This document shows, one piece after another, positions 33,195-42,196 of a stretch of 64,000 nucleotides of DNA (positions are counted from its first letter, which is position 1; the number at the start of each line of letters is the position of its first letter). The DNA is from a bacterium (GTDB taxonomy: Bacteria > Bacillota > Sulfobacillia > UBA995): NCBI GenBank assembly GCA_031082145.1, contig JAVHLP010000006.1:62001-126000 (forward strand), written 5' to 3'. The notes under the pieces were generated by a model. That model was given only the letters and a program-made list of their open reading frames with translations. It searched no databases and was not told the DNA's origin. The translations under genes were made by a program, and so were the position numbers.

Positions 33195-34062
33195 GGCATT
33201 CCCCCGCCTCGCCGCCGTTCAGAAGGAGAAGGCCCAGGTGGCCCTGGACTTTGCCCGCTTGGCGGCATCGTTGCCGACGCGCTCCGGTCTCGACGGGGAA
33301 GGCCTTGAGCGGAGGTCGGCCCAACTCGACGAGGAGTGGGGAACCCTGTTCCGGGAAGGCCAGATCCCCCCGGAGTACCTCGAGGTGTGGTGGGACTGTC
33401 CCCGCTGCCGGGACTCGGGCTGGCTGCACGCGGACGAGAAGTGCAACTGCCTCCTGCAGGCAGAGATAGACACCCTCTACCACCTATCCAGGCTCCCGCC
33501 CGAGCTTCTGCGGCAGACCTTCGAGACCTTCCGGGTGGATCTTTATCCGGCCGAGGCTCGCCCCTACATGGAGCAGGTGCTGGCCGACTGCCGAGAATTC
33601 GCCCGGCGGGTGGCGAGGGGCCTGGAGGTGGAGAATCTCGTCTTCCTGGGTGGTGTCGGCCTGGGTAAGACCTTTCTCTCCAGCGCCATCGCCAACACGG
33701 TGCTGCAGGCCGGTCGGACCGTCGTCTACGTGACCTTGAGCGATCTCTTCGACCTGATCCGGCGCTGCAAGTTCGATCTCGACGACGCCGAAGGACTGTC
33801 CATGCTGCGGGAGGCCGACCTGCTCATCCTGGACGACCTGGGGGGTGAGAAAGTAAGCGACTTCTCCCTGCAGGAGTTGTTCACCCTCATCAATCACCGC
33901 ATCAACCACCGCCGCCCGCTGGTGGTCTCCACCAACCTGTCGCCCAAGGCCCTGGAGGAAGTCTACACCGCCCGCATCTTCTCCCGCCTTATGGGGTCGG
34001 CCCGGCTGATCAAGCTCGAGGGCGACGATATCCGCCTGGTCCTCAAGCGCGGCCGCGGCTAG
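33085..34062 (+). CDS. DnaC/DnaI-like ATPase, helicase loader
   Basis: 325 residues from ATG 33085 (ATG 33073 also possible), overlapping the dnaD-type gene by about 110 bases in another frame. An N-terminal coiled region is followed by a zinc-type motif CPRCRDSGWLHADEKCNC near residue 110, as in DnaI. The AAA+ core has Walker A FLGGVGLGKTFLSSAI and Walker B LLILDDLGGEKV, plus sensor VVSTNLSP and SRLMGSARLI arginine. Together with the DnaD protein it would load the helicase at origin or restart. Confidence 0.9.
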   Translation: MSSSWRAQKSTELAESRTRRRAQLLAERDQREERLFRAFPRLAAVQKEKAQVALDFARLAASLPTRSGLDGEGLERRSAQLDEEWGTLFREGQIPPEYLEVWWDCPRCRDSGWLHADEKCNCLLQAEIDTLYHLSRLPPELLRQTFETFRVDLYPAEARPYMEQVLADCREFARRVARGLEVENLVFLGGVGLGKTFLSSAIANTVLQAGRTVVYVTLSDLFDLIRRCKFDLDDAEGLSMLREADLLILDDLGGEKVSDFSLQELFTLINHRINHRRPLVVSTNLSPKALEEVYTARIFSRLMGSARLIKLEGDDIRLVLKRGRG

Positions 34063-35324
34063 CCGATCCGCTCCCGGCCGCCAAGGTACGGCCGGAGGGC
34101 AGGTGGCACCCGGACCGACCCGTCGGCTTGCTGGTGCACCTCGAGCAGGGGGATCAGGATGCGGGGACTGGCCAGGGCCGTGTTGTTCAGGGTATGGCAG
34201 TGCCGGATCTCCCCCGACCCGTCGCGGTAGCGAAGTCTGAGCCGCCGCGCCTGGAAGTCGTGGAACATGGAGGCGGAGTGGGTCTCGGCGTAAGCCTCCC
34301 GGCTCGGCATCCAGGTCTCGATGTCGTACTTCTTCACCTGGCCCTGGCCCATCTCCCCGGTGCAGACGATCGACACCCGGTAGGGCAGTTCCAGGCCTTG
34401 CAGGAGTTCCTCGGCATTGGCGACGATGAACTCCAGGTGCCTGGCTGACTCTTCCGGGCTGGCCCGGCCTACGATGACCTGCTCCACCTTGTAAAACTGG
34501 TGCACCCGGTAGACCCCGGCCGTGTCCCGGCCCGACGCCCCTGCCTCCCGCCGGAAGCACCCCGAGAAGCCGGCGTAGTACCGGGGAAGATCCCCCTCTT
34601 CCAGAACCTCGCCGGCGTGATAGGCGGTGACCGGCACCTCCGAGGTGCCAATAAGGTAGAGCCCGTCGCGGCCGACCGCGTAGGCCTGGTCCTCGCCTCC
34701 GGGGAAGTAACCGGTACCCCGCATCGCCTCCTCGCGGACCAGCATGGGCACCGACAGCGGCACAAACCCCTTGCCTAACAGATGATCCAGCGCGTAGCTG
34801 AGCACTGCCCACTCCAGCCGGGCGCCGTCGCCCCGCAGCACATACTGCCGGGAGCCAGCCAACCGCACTCCCCGGGTCACATCGATAATGCCCAGGCGTT
34901 CTCCCAGGGCTGCGTGGTCAAGGATGGGGAAATCCGGACGCGGGAGTTCACCCCATCGCCGCACTTCCACGTTGTCAGCATCGGAGCGGCCCTCGGGAAC
35001 ATCCTCGGCCGGCGGGCTGGGTACCCGCAACAGGAGGGCCTCAAGTTCCCTCTCCACTCCTTGGAGGAGCGGCTCCAGCCGTCCGATCTCTCCTCCCATG
35101 GCCCGGAGTTCCTGAATGGCTCGCTCCCGGGCTTTCCCGTGCAGGCCGGGGATATCGTCCGAGCGCCGGTTGCGCTCTGCCCGCATTCCTTCCACCTGCG
35201 CCAGCAGGCTGCGTCGCTCTCCGTCAAGCTCCAGCAGACGGGTGACGTCAACAGCCAGGCCTTTCTTCACCGCCGCCCGTCGCACCAGATCGGGGTTCTC
35301 CCGGATGAAAGCCAGATCCAGCAC
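34059..35324 (-). CDS. serS: Seryl-tRNA synthetase
   Basis: 421 residues from GTG 35324 after GAGGAGGTGAGC. N-terminal tRNA-binding coiled coil (LDLAFIRENPDLVRRAAVKKG to about 100), then class II core with LIGTSEVPVTAYHAGEVL (motif 2 region), FRREAGASGRDTAGVYRVHQF and motif 3 LNNTALASPRILIPLLE. It charges tRNA-Ser. Expression is controlled by the T-box leader immediately upstream. Its stop overlaps the converging helicase loader's stop region. Confidence 0.95.
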   Translation of the reverse strand: MLDLAFIRENPDLVRRAAVKKGLAVDVTRLLELDGERRSLLAQVEGMRAERNRRSDDIPGLHGKARERAIQELRAMGGEIGRLEPLLQGVERELEALLLRVPSPPAEDVPEGRSDADNVEVRRWGELPRPDFPILDHAALGERLGIIDVTRGVRLAGSRQYVLRGDGARLEWAVLSYALDHLLGKGFVPLSVPMLVREEAMRGTGYFPGGEDQAYAVGRDGLYLIGTSEVPVTAYHAGEVLEEGDLPRYYAGFSGCFRREAGASGRDTAGVYRVHQFYKVEQVIVGRASPEESARHLEFIVANAEELLQGLELPYRVSIVCTGEMGQGQVKKYDIETWMPSREAYAETHSASMFHDFQARRLRLRYRDGSGEIRHCHTLNNTALASPRILIPLLEVHQQADGSVRVPPALRPYLGGRERIG

Positions 35325-35345
35325 TCTGCTCACCTCCTCGGCCGC

Positions 35346-35587
35346 GATAAGAAAGGGTCCTCCTCTCCCGGCGACCGGGCCGGGGACGGAGGACCCTTGC
35401 TTCCGCGGTGCCACCCCGGTTGGCGGCGAAAGCTGCCGCCCGCTCTTCGGCGGCGTTAACGGGCTCCCCGCCCGGCTCCTCGCCGGGACCTCGCGGATGG
35501 AAGGGACCGCATCCCGGCCTCGCACCGGTCACCGGGTCGCTGGAGGCGCCGTCCCCAGGGTCCGCTCATCAGCTGATCTTTGCCGAT
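35346..35587 (-). promoter_or_regulatory. T-box riboswitch leader of serS
   Basis: On the minus strand the leader contains the T-box sequence GGTGGCACCGCGGAA (35401-35415), followed by a terminator: AAGGGTCCTCC (35388-35398 side) pairs with GGAGGACCCTT (35353-35363 side) and runs into TTTCTTAT. Upstream stem I and further GC helices span to about 35585. Binding of uncharged tRNA-Ser to the T-box would favour the antiterminator and switch serS on. The specifier codon could not be placed with confidence. Confidence 0.9.
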
Positions 35588-35616
35588 ATCTTAGCATCGC
35601 CCACAGGAAATGGCAA
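35588..35616 (-). promoter_or_regulatory. Promoter of the serS T-box transcript
   Basis: Minus strand: TTGCCA (35611-35616), 17-base spacer, TAAGAT (35588-35593), directly before the leader. Confidence 0.75.
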
Positions 35617-35633
35617 GCGCCGGGCCTGAGGGC

Positions 35634-36122
35634 CTATCTATGGCGGCGCTCCCGGCTCAATATCAGTACCAGGAGCAGCCCGGCCAGGACGCCCAGGCCG
35701 TTGACACCCACATCCGCCAGCCTCGCGTCTCTGCCCGGCACCAGCGACTGATGGACTTCGTCAAGGGCGCCCCGGACCGAACCGATGGCCGCCGACCACC
35801 GGCAAGGGTGCAGGCTCATCCCCCAGCGCCCGGTCATGGAAGCGGCCTGGTGGCATAAGACGGCCAGCACCGAGTACAAGGCCACGTGGGCCGACTTGCG
35901 CAGGACCTGTTCCACGACCCGTTCCTCATGCCGCCCCAAGGGAGGGATCATGCCCAGGTCCTGTCCCAGAGGCACGGTCCGGATATCGGGGCGTGAGGAC
36001 AGCCAGAAGATCAAGGCCATCCACAGGAGCACCAATGCCCATCGCAGGGCGGGTCTGGCGATCCGACGCCCCCCGCGGTTCCCTGCCTCGCCAGGAGTGC
36101 GATCGGCTCTGCTCAGGGGCAT
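35634..36122 (-). CDS. VanZ-like family membrane protein
   Basis: 162 residues, about four membrane helices. The family features are WALVLLWMALIFWLSSRPD, the RKSAHVALYSVLAVL segment and DEVHQSLVPGRDARLADVGVN, a typical VanZ-type motif region. Function in resistance is documented only for VanZ itself; most homologues are uncharacterised envelope proteins. ATG 36122 lies inside the end of the epimerase gene (10-base overlap), so the two are co-expressed. Confidence 0.85.
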   Translation of the reverse strand: MPLSRADRTPGEAGNRGGRRIARPALRWALVLLWMALIFWLSSRPDIRTVPLGQDLGMIPPLGRHEERVVEQVLRKSAHVALYSVLAVLCHQAASMTGRWGMSLHPCRWSAAIGSVRGALDEVHQSLVPGRDARLADVGVNGLGVLAGLLLVLILSRERRHR

Positions 36123-37090
36123 GCTCTGAGGGCGGCCTCCTCCAAGGCGATCTGCTCGCGGTAGACCGCCTGATCTTCCTCGGGGGCGTTTTCCCGGTGC
36201 CAGGCCACCGATTCGGCCAGGTCCTCCTCCCGCGTTCTCTCCTCAGTGTACCCGGTCAGCGCCCTCAGCTTGGTGGTGTCGCCCACGATGTGCTGCCACC
36301 ATGTCCGGTAGAGTTCCAGGTGGGGAGGGAGCAGGGCATCCGGCAGCACCCGGATATCGGCCGCGACGCCCGCCGCCCGGCCGATGGCTTCCGCCCACTG
36401 CCACAAGGTCATTGCAGAGGCCTCGCCGGCGTTGAAGATGTGGCCCATAGCCGCCGGCGTCTCCAGCACCCTGATGATGGCCCGGGCCGCCTCCCGCACG
36501 TACACCCGCTGCCAGAGCCAGATGGAGCCGCCGCCCATCAGCACCGGCCTTCCCTCCAGCAGGCGTTTGAGGAGGGGCCACTCCCGGCGCTGCCGGTCGT
36601 GGGGCCCGTAGATCACCGGGAGCCGCACCACCGCTGCCGGCAGACCGTCCACCCCCATCACCGCCCGCTCCATGAGGATCTTCTCGTAGCCCGGCAGCTC
36701 CGGGTACAAGTGGAGCTTCTCCCGGAGGGGAGCCTCCTCGGGGAATGGAACGGCATCGGTCGCCCGGCCTTCCCGGGCCGCAGCCCAGGCCCGGTAGACG
36801 TCCAGGCTGCTCACATGTACGCTCCGTGCCACCCGGCCCCGGAAGGCTTCAACCAAGGGCCGTGAGTCCTCCCCGTTCATCGGCCGGATGTCAATCACTG
36901 CCTCCACCGGGACAGGCGCCGTCAGCCGGCCGAGGTCTCCCCGTTCGCCGTGCAAGTGGCGGACTCCGGGGAAGGGGAGGCCCTCCCGTTGCCCCCGGTG
37001 GTAGACCAGGACTTCATGTCCGGCCCGCAGCAACTCGGGCACCAACTGGCGCCCCAGAAAGCCGGTCCCGCCGATGACCAGAACGACCAC
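36113..37090 (-). CDS. NAD-dependent epimerase/dehydratase family protein (SDR)
   Basis: 325 residues from GTG 37090, eight bases after AAAGGAGG; upstream in-frame ATGs lack sites. The N-terminal NAD-binding VLVIGGTGFLGRQLVPELL, a substrate region VHVSSLDVYRAWAAA, and VRLPVIYGPHDRQRREW are typical of extended SDRs. The catalytic YxxxK is represented by YEKIL (GYEKILMERAV). It could act on a nucleotide sugar or be a redox sensor-like NmrA relative; the substrate is not identifiable. Divergent from the ABC exporter genes. Confidence 0.83.
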   Translation of the reverse strand: MVVLVIGGTGFLGRQLVPELLRAGHEVLVYHRGQREGLPFPGVRHLHGERGDLGRLTAPVPVEAVIDIRPMNGEDSRPLVEAFRGRVARSVHVSSLDVYRAWAAAREGRATDAVPFPEEAPLREKLHLYPELPGYEKILMERAVMGVDGLPAAVVRLPVIYGPHDRQRREWPLLKRLLEGRPVLMGGGSIWLWQRVYVREAARAIIRVLETPAAMGHIFNAGEASAMTLWQWAEAIGRAAGVAADIRVLPDALLPPHLELYRTWWQHIVGDTTKLRALTGYTEERTREEDLAESVAWHRENAPEEDQAVYREQIALEEAALRACP

Positions 37091-37188
37091 CAGCACTCCC
37101 TCCTTTGCCCTTTCGATCCATTGATGCCACATTTTCATCACAGTCTCCTGCTATATTAACTAGGACGCTGTATGAGAGGGGGGTTCCG

Positions 37189-38541
37189 GTGAGGAACTTG
37201 TACCGGGGCATCAGGAACGTCTGGCGCAACCGCAGCCGCACCGTCGTGGTCCTGTGCATTCTGGCCCTGGCGGCCGGCCTGGGCCTGGTCATGCTGGCCC
37301 TGGAGGAAGGCGTGAGTTCCCAGGTCGGCGCGATGGAGGCCAGCGTAGGGACGATGATCGAGATACGGCCCGCCGGCGTCTACGGGATGATGTCGCTCGG
37401 AGGCTTGGGGATCCTGGGCCGCGATCCCGGCACGCCGGCGGATGACCCTCCGCCGGGGCTCCCAACCGCCATGCTGGAGGAGATCGCAGGTATGCCAGGG
37501 GTAACGACAGTTGCCCCCTACGTCATGACCATCGCCCGTGACCAGGCGACCTCCACCGCCGGCATGCGATTCGCGCGCGGCCGCATGGTCTACGGAGTCG
37601 CTCCCGGCGGTGATCTGACCGTACTCGGCGGGGGCCAAGTGGAAGTGGTGTCCGGTCGTGGCCTGGAGCCGGGTGACGAGGGCATGCCGGTGGTGGTGAT
37701 CGGAACCGCCATCGCCGAGCGAGAAGGGGTCGGCCTGGGGGATCGCCTGCTCATACAGGACCGGTGGTTCAGGATCGTGGGCCTCCACCAGTCGGCCTTA
37801 CGAATGGCCGGCCTGGGCATCTTCATGCCTTATGATGTGGCCCTGGAAGTATTCGAACTCGAGGGACTCACCCAGATCTACGTCTGGGCGGACAGCATCG
37901 GCCGCGTGGACGCGCTTCGCGAGACCCTGCAAGGCCAGTACGGGGAGATAGCCGACGTGGTTGCCCAGAAGGATAGCTTGATGGGGCGGCTCGACGAAGC
38001 CTTCTCCAGTCTCTCCTCGGCCAGCCGGCTGGGTCTGCTGCTCTCCCTGCTGGCCGCCGGGGTGGTGGTTTTCGGGAGCATGTACCTGGTGGTCCGGGAG
38101 CGGGCGCGGGAGATCGGCATCCTGAAGGCTGTCGGGGCCAGCCCCCGGGATATTGTCGTTCAGTTCGGGACCGAGGCCATCGCCCTCTCGCTGGCCGGGG
38201 CCCTTCTGGGGCTGGCCCTCTTCGTCGCCCTGGGCCCCGCGGTGGCCTCCCGGGTGGTGCAGGCCGCCGCTCCGGTGCCGGCTGTCCCCCGGATGGCCGG
38301 CGAGATCCTGGGCGGCTCCGGCGGCGAAGCCCTCTCCCGTTTCGGCGATGGAGCCTTCGGTAGGGCCTTCATGGGGGGCGGTCGGATGGGGATGACGGTG
38401 GGCACGGTGGAAGTGGCCTTGACCTGGAGCCTGGCCGCCAAGGCGATCCTCGGCGGCCTGGGACTGGGGCTGGCAGGCGGGCTAATCCCCAGCCTCGTCG
38501 CAGCCCGACTCAAGCCGGCGGAGGTGATCCGGCGTGACTGA
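37189..38541 (+). CDS. ABC transporter permease, MacB/FtsX type
   Basis: 450 residues from GTG 37189 (GAGAGGGGGG upstream). N-terminal membrane helix (TVVVLCILALAAGLGLVMLAL), a large extracytoplasmic domain from about 45 to 285 (MacB_PCD-like), then three helices including LLSLLAAGVVVFGSMYLVV with the FtsX-type RAREIGILKAVGASPRDI loop. Works with the following ATPase, probably in export or lipoprotein/peptide extrusion. A -10-like TATATT at 37152-37157 precedes it. Confidence 0.9.
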   Translation: MRNLYRGIRNVWRNRSRTVVVLCILALAAGLGLVMLALEEGVSSQVGAMEASVGTMIEIRPAGVYGMMSLGGLGILGRDPGTPADDPPPGLPTAMLEEIAGMPGVTTVAPYVMTIARDQATSTAGMRFARGRMVYGVAPGGDLTVLGGGQVEVVSGRGLEPGDEGMPVVVIGTAIAEREGVGLGDRLLIQDRWFRIVGLHQSALRMAGLGIFMPYDVALEVFELEGLTQIYVWADSIGRVDALRETLQGQYGEIADVVAQKDSLMGRLDEAFSSLSSASRLGLLLSLLAAGVVVFGSMYLVVRERAREIGILKAVGASPRDIVVQFGTEAIALSLAGALLGLALFVALGPAVASRVVQAAAPVPAVPRMAGEILGGSGGEALSRFGDGAFGRAFMGGGRMGMTVGTVEVALTWSLAAKAILGGLGLGLAGGLIPSLVAARLKPAEVIRRD

Positions 38542-39217
38542 GCGAGTGGTACGAGTGTGTGGGCTCGCCAAGAGCTTTCGTTTCGGCGGCCAAACAGTCG
38601 ACGCCCTGCGCGAGGTCAGCTTCGATCTCGATCGGGCCACTCTCGTCGGCATCGTGGGCACCAGCGGGAGCGGCAAGACCACCCTGGTCAACCTGCTGGG
38701 CGGCCTTGATAGCCCAAGCGCGGGCGAGATCTGGGTGGACGGCATCCCCGTGCACGAGATTCCCGAGTCCCGCCTGTCCGGCTTCCGCCGGGAGAAGGTG
38801 GGCTTCGTCTTCCAGTTCTACAACCTGATCCCTAACCTCAGCGCGCTGGAGAACGTGGCCCTCCCGCTGGAGTTCGGGCGGGTTCCCGCCCGCTTGCGGG
38901 AGGAGCGGGCGCGCCAGTGCCTGACCCTGGCCGGGCTCCCCCGGGAGCGCCACCGCCACCCGCCCGGGCGCCTGAGCGGCGGTGAGCAGCAGCGGGTCGC
39001 GGTGGCGCGTGCCCTGGTCAACGAGCCGGCCATCATCCTCGCCGACGAACCCACGGGCAACCTCGACTCGGCCATGTCCCGGACCATTATGAAGCTCCTC
39101 TTCTCGCTGGTCCGGGAGCACGGCCGGACGGTGGTGGTGGTGACCCACGATCACGAACTGGCCCGGCAAGCGGACAGGACCCTGGTTCTCGAGGATGGCA
39201 GACTGAAAGCCGGTTGA
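38534..39217 (+). CDS. ABC transporter ATP-binding protein, LolD/MacB type
   Basis: 227 residues; GTG start overlaps the permease by 8 bases. Walker [17 protein letters not shown]-loop [18 protein letters not shown], signature [16 protein letters not shown], Walker [15 protein letters not shown] and the H-loop [10 protein letters not shown] are all intact. The FQxxNLxPxLxxxENV and EPTGNLD forms place it in the LolD/MacB/FtsE group. Forms a two-gene exporter with the permease. Confidence 0.95.
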   Translation: MTERVVRVCGLAKSFRFGGQTVDALREVSFDLDRATLVGIVGTSGSGKTTLVNLLGGLDSPSAGEIWVDGIPVHEIPESRLSGFRREKVGFVFQFYNLIPNLSALENVALPLEFGRVPARLREERARQCLTLAGLPRERHRHPPGRLSGGEQQRVAVARALVNEPAIILADEPTGNLDSAMSRTIMKLLFSLVREHGRTVVVVTHDHELARQADRTLVLEDGRLKAG

Positions 39218-39244
39218 CTGGGGACGCGACGGGCGGGAGGCCGC

Positions 39245-40189
39245 TCACCCGCCCGAGAACGTCAGTGCCAGGTACACGACGTATACGGCGACCAGCAGGA
39301 GACCGTGGCCCCGCTCGAAGGAGGGCCGGGTGAGACCGAACACCACGGTCAGGCTCATCACGATCAGCATCACCGGGAGACTGACGACAAGTATCTGCCT
39401 GGCTGCCGGGAGGGGGTTGATGACCGCCGCCCCCCCCAACACCAGGGTCATGTTGAGGAAGTTGGCCCCCATGACGTTGCCGACCGACAGGTCCTGGAAT
39501 CCCTTGAGGAGGGCGGCGACGGAGGTGGCCAGTTCCGGTAGCGAGGTCCCCACGGCGATCAGCGTGAGGGCGATCGCTACCTCCGGCACCCCGACCGCCC
39601 GGGCGATAGCCACCCCTGACGTGACCAGGGCCCGCCCGCCCACAAAGACCATGGCGGCCCCGCCCGCGAAACCGGCCAGCTGGCGCCAGGTTCCCTCGGT
39701 CACCGCCACGGCGGTGGTAGCCGCCGCTTCCGCCTCGGCCCGTCCCGACCAGATGCTGTAGATGATGTAGAGAACCAGCAGGCCCAGGAGGCCAACCCCC
39801 GAGGCTGGTCCGATCGAACCACCCTTCATCATGAGGTAGGCCACCGCGCCGGCCAGGACCATGAACCCCGCCTTGGGAAGCAGGCTGCGGCGTTCGATCC
39901 TCACCGGGCGGATCAGCAGCGCTGTGGAGAGCACAACGCAGGTGTTGAAGATCACCGATCCCACGGCGTTGCCCACCGCGGTGTCGGGCCGGCCCGAGTA
40001 GGACGCATACAGCGATACCGCCGTCTCGGGGAGGGTGGTGGCCAGGCTCACTATGGTGGCGCCGACCAAGACTCGGGGTATCCGGGCAACCCGGGCCAGC
40101 CAGACGGCGGAGTCGACGAACCAGTCGGCGCCCTTGGTTACCAGGCCCACTCCAACCGCGAAGATGAAGACCTGGACGGCAAGGCTCAT
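39245..40189 (-). CDS. Sodium/calcium exchanger family (CaCA, YrbG-like) protein
   Basis: 314 residues from ATG 40189 behind GAGGGGAGA. Ten or so membrane helices in two repeats, each with the alpha-repeat motif: GATIVSLATTLPETAVSLYA and IAVGTSLPELATSVAALLKG. The E in TLPE and SLPE are the ion ligands. Exports Ca2+ or another cation in exchange for Na+ or H+. The 236-base leader upstream is long for this genome. Confidence 0.92.
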   Translation of the reverse strand: MSLAVQVFIFAVGVGLVTKGADWFVDSAVWLARVARIPRVLVGATIVSLATTLPETAVSLYASYSGRPDTAVGNAVGSVIFNTCVVLSTALLIRPVRIERRSLLPKAGFMVLAGAVAYLMMKGGSIGPASGVGLLGLLVLYIIYSIWSGRAEAEAAATTAVAVTEGTWRQLAGFAGGAAMVFVGGRALVTSGVAIARAVGVPEVAIALTLIAVGTSLPELATSVAALLKGFQDLSVGNVMGANFLNMTLVLGGAAVINPLPAARQILVVSLPVMLIVMSLTVVFGLTRPSFERGHGLLLVAVYVVYLALTFSGG

Positions 40190-40425
40190 GACCGATCTCC
40201 CCTCGGCCGGCCAACATGCCCGCCCGGGCGGGGGCTTGTCCCGAGGCGCCCCGGAGAGAAAGCCCTTGACCTGCGTTCGCAGGCCCAGGGCCAACCTGCC
40301 CCGGTGGGGTCGCCGGCGCGATTCCACCCCCAGAACAGTATTTGTGCTGAACCCCCTCCGAATCCTGCCGCCGCCTGGACTGGGGAAGGTTGTTTTACAG
40401 CGGTAGAACGGTCGCCTGGCGGTAC
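40190..40425 (-). other. Non-coding leader region with palindromes upstream of the cation exchanger
   Basis: 236 bases without a credible gene. It holds a 14-base palindrome CCTGCGTTCGCAGG (40270-40283) and a second GC palindrome around CCCGCCCGGGCGGG (about 40218-40232), plus an A+T-richer stretch near 40330-40345. Such a leader before an ion exchanger could hold an operator or an ion-sensing RNA, but it did not match a riboswitch consensus that I know. Confidence 0.35.
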
Positions 40426-41253
40426 CTAGATGCTCACCCAGATGGGGTGGCGCCCCCGGAAGGAGGTAATGGCCCCGAAACCCGCCTCGCGAGCCAGGTC
40501 CAGAGCCTCGCTGACGCCGGCTCCCACGCTTTTTGCCCGGTGGCTGTCTGACCCGATGGTGAGGACCTCTCCTCCCAGTTCCCGGAACCGTCTCAGGATC
40601 TCCAGGGCCGGCAACGTCTCCCCGAGGGGTCCCCGCAAGCCGGAGGTGTTTATCTCCAGGCCGACACCTCCGTCCGCCGCCAGCCGGAGTATAGTCTCAG
40701 CCTGGTCGCGGCAGTCATCCAGCCGGAAGGGGCCGAAGCCCGTCGGGGCGTAGCGTTTGATGAGATCGAAGTGACCCACCGCGTCGAAGAGACGTTCCGA
40801 GGCGGCCACCCTGACCGCCGCCTCCAGTTCCTCGAAGTAGGCCCGGTAGGCGGCTTCCCGGGTCCGGGTGGCCAGGAAGGGGAGATCGATGAGGTGTCCC
40901 TCCACAACGTGCACCGATCCGAGCAGGAAATCGAAGGGTAGGGGATGCTTCTTCATGAAGGCCAGGCAGGCGGGGTGGCTGGCCCGGTCGACACCGACTT
41001 CGGCTCCCAGGAGCACGGTGAGGCGATGGGCGCCGCTGGCCCGGCTCACCGCCTCGAGGTATCGCTCGGGGTCAAGTCGGCCGCTGCCTGGATCGGCGGG
41101 GCTGAAGTCGAGATGATCGGTGAAGCAGATCTCGGCGAGGCCTCGCTCGGTAGCCGCAACACAGCACTCGGTTACCGAAGAGAGGGCGTCAATGCTAAAG
41201 GTGGTGTGCACGTGATAGTCGAGGAGAATGGAGCCCACCCCCACGATTGCCAT
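40426..41253 (-). CDS. PHP-domain histidinol-phosphatase-like protein
   Basis: 275 residues from ATG 41253; the exact start is uncertain because the conserved part begins at LLDYHVHTTFS. PHP metal motifs: DYHVHTTFSIDA, FTDHLDF, LLGAEVGV, LLGSVHVVEG, VGHFDLIKRY and GSDSHRAKSVG. The family includes HisJ-type histidinol phosphatase and other metal phosphoesterases. No his genes are nearby, so the substrate is open. Confidence 0.87.
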   Translation of the reverse strand: MAIVGVGSILLDYHVHTTFSIDALSSVTECCVAATERGLAEICFTDHLDFSPADPGSGRLDPERYLEAVSRASGAHRLTVLLGAEVGVDRASHPACLAFMKKHPLPFDFLLGSVHVVEGHLIDLPFLATRTREAAYRAYFEELEAAVRVAASERLFDAVGHFDLIKRYAPTGFGPFRLDDCRDQAETILRLAADGGVGLEINTSGLRGPLGETLPALEILRRFRELGGEVLTIGSDSHRAKSVGAGVSEALDLAREAGFGAITSFRGRHPIWVSI

Positions 41254-41336
41254 TCTACGGCACAGCCACCGGGGGGTCAAGGCGTCCCCCTCACTCTACG
41301 GCCTGCTCCGGCACCAACACCCGGCACGTCTCAAGC

Positions 41337-41367
41337 TTGACAGCCGATCGGAAAAGCGAGATTGTAT
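41337..41367 (+). promoter_or_regulatory. Possible promoter for the aspartate dehydrogenase gene
   Basis: A perfect TTGACA lies at 41337-41342. The -10 is weak: TTGTAT at 41362-41367 after 19 bases or GATTGT after 17. It is about 50 bases before the gene start. Confidence 0.4.
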
Positions 41368-41417
41368 TCTCAGGCGGGGGACAAGGCCTTGCCACCGCTC
41401 ACTGACAAGGGGGGACC

Positions 41418-42176
41418 TTGTTGAAACGGGTGGGCATGATCGGTGCCGGGATCATAGGTGGGCACATCGTGCGCCGAGCCCTCGCCGAGGAGGCGTTTCT
41501 GGTAGCCTTTGTGGTAGAACGCGACGAGGCGAAAGCCCGGGAGCTGGGAGTTCCTTACCGTCCAGCCCGGCCCGGAGGCCCCTACCCGGTTGACCTCGTC
41601 GTCGAGGCCGCCGAACCGTCCGCCTTGAAGGAGCACGCCCTGGCCGTCCTGGCCGAAACCGATCTACTGCCCTTCTCGCTGACCGCCTTCGCCGATCCCG
41701 AGTTCGAGGAAGCGATCCTGAAGGTTGGCCGGCGCTGCCGGACCCGGATTCGCATTCCCCATGGGGCTATCGTCGGGCTGGACGGGCTCTGGGACGCCAG
41801 GGCCATTCTGACCCAGGTGCGGGTCACCTCAACCAAGCCACCCCACGCCTTCGGCCGCGCCGATACAGCCAGGACGGTCTTCTACGAGGGGCCCGCCCGT
41901 CAGGCCTGCAGGGCCTACCCCCGGAACGTGAACGTTCACGCCGCCGCAGCCCTCTGCGGGATTGGGTTTGACCGCACGGTCTCTACCTTGATCGCCGATC
42001 CCGACTGCCGGACGCTGCAGCACTTCATTGAGGCAAAGGCCGGCGGGGTGGATTTCTCGGTCCGGGTGGCCAGCCGCTCTACCGGAGGCGTGACCGGGTG
42101 GTATACGCCCGAATCGGCCTACCAGACCGTAAAGCGCCTGTGTGCGGAGGGCGGGCCAGGAATGCGCCTGGCCTGA
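41418..42176 (+). CDS. nadX: L-aspartate dehydrogenase (NadX-like)
   Basis: 252 residues, TTG start (a second TTG follows immediately). N-terminal NAD-binding VGMIGAGIIGGHIVRRAL, then the aspartate dehydrogenase core: IRIPHGAIVGLDGLW, TSTKPPHAF, and NVNVHAAAALCGIGFDRT. NadX oxidises L-aspartate to iminoaspartate for quinolinate and NAD synthesis without oxygen, suited to an anaerobe; some homologues serve aspartate catabolism. nadA and nadC are not in the window. Confidence 0.88.
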   Translation: MLKRVGMIGAGIIGGHIVRRALAEEAFLVAFVVERDEAKARELGVPYRPARPGGPYPVDLVVEAAEPSALKEHALAVLAETDLLPFSLTAFADPEFEEAILKVGRRCRTRIRIPHGAIVGLDGLWDARAILTQVRVTSTKPPHAFGRADTARTVFYEGPARQACRAYPRNVNVHAAAALCGIGFDRTVSTLIADPDCRTLQHFIEAKAGGVDFSVRVASRSTGGVTGWYTPESAYQTVKRLCAEGGPGMRLA

Positions 42177-42196
42177 GAGCGTAGGGCGGCAGGGGC

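Noticed and set aside
40190..40425. A yybP-ykoY manganese riboswitch
   Set aside because: The conserved core sequences of that class were not found by eye in the leader.
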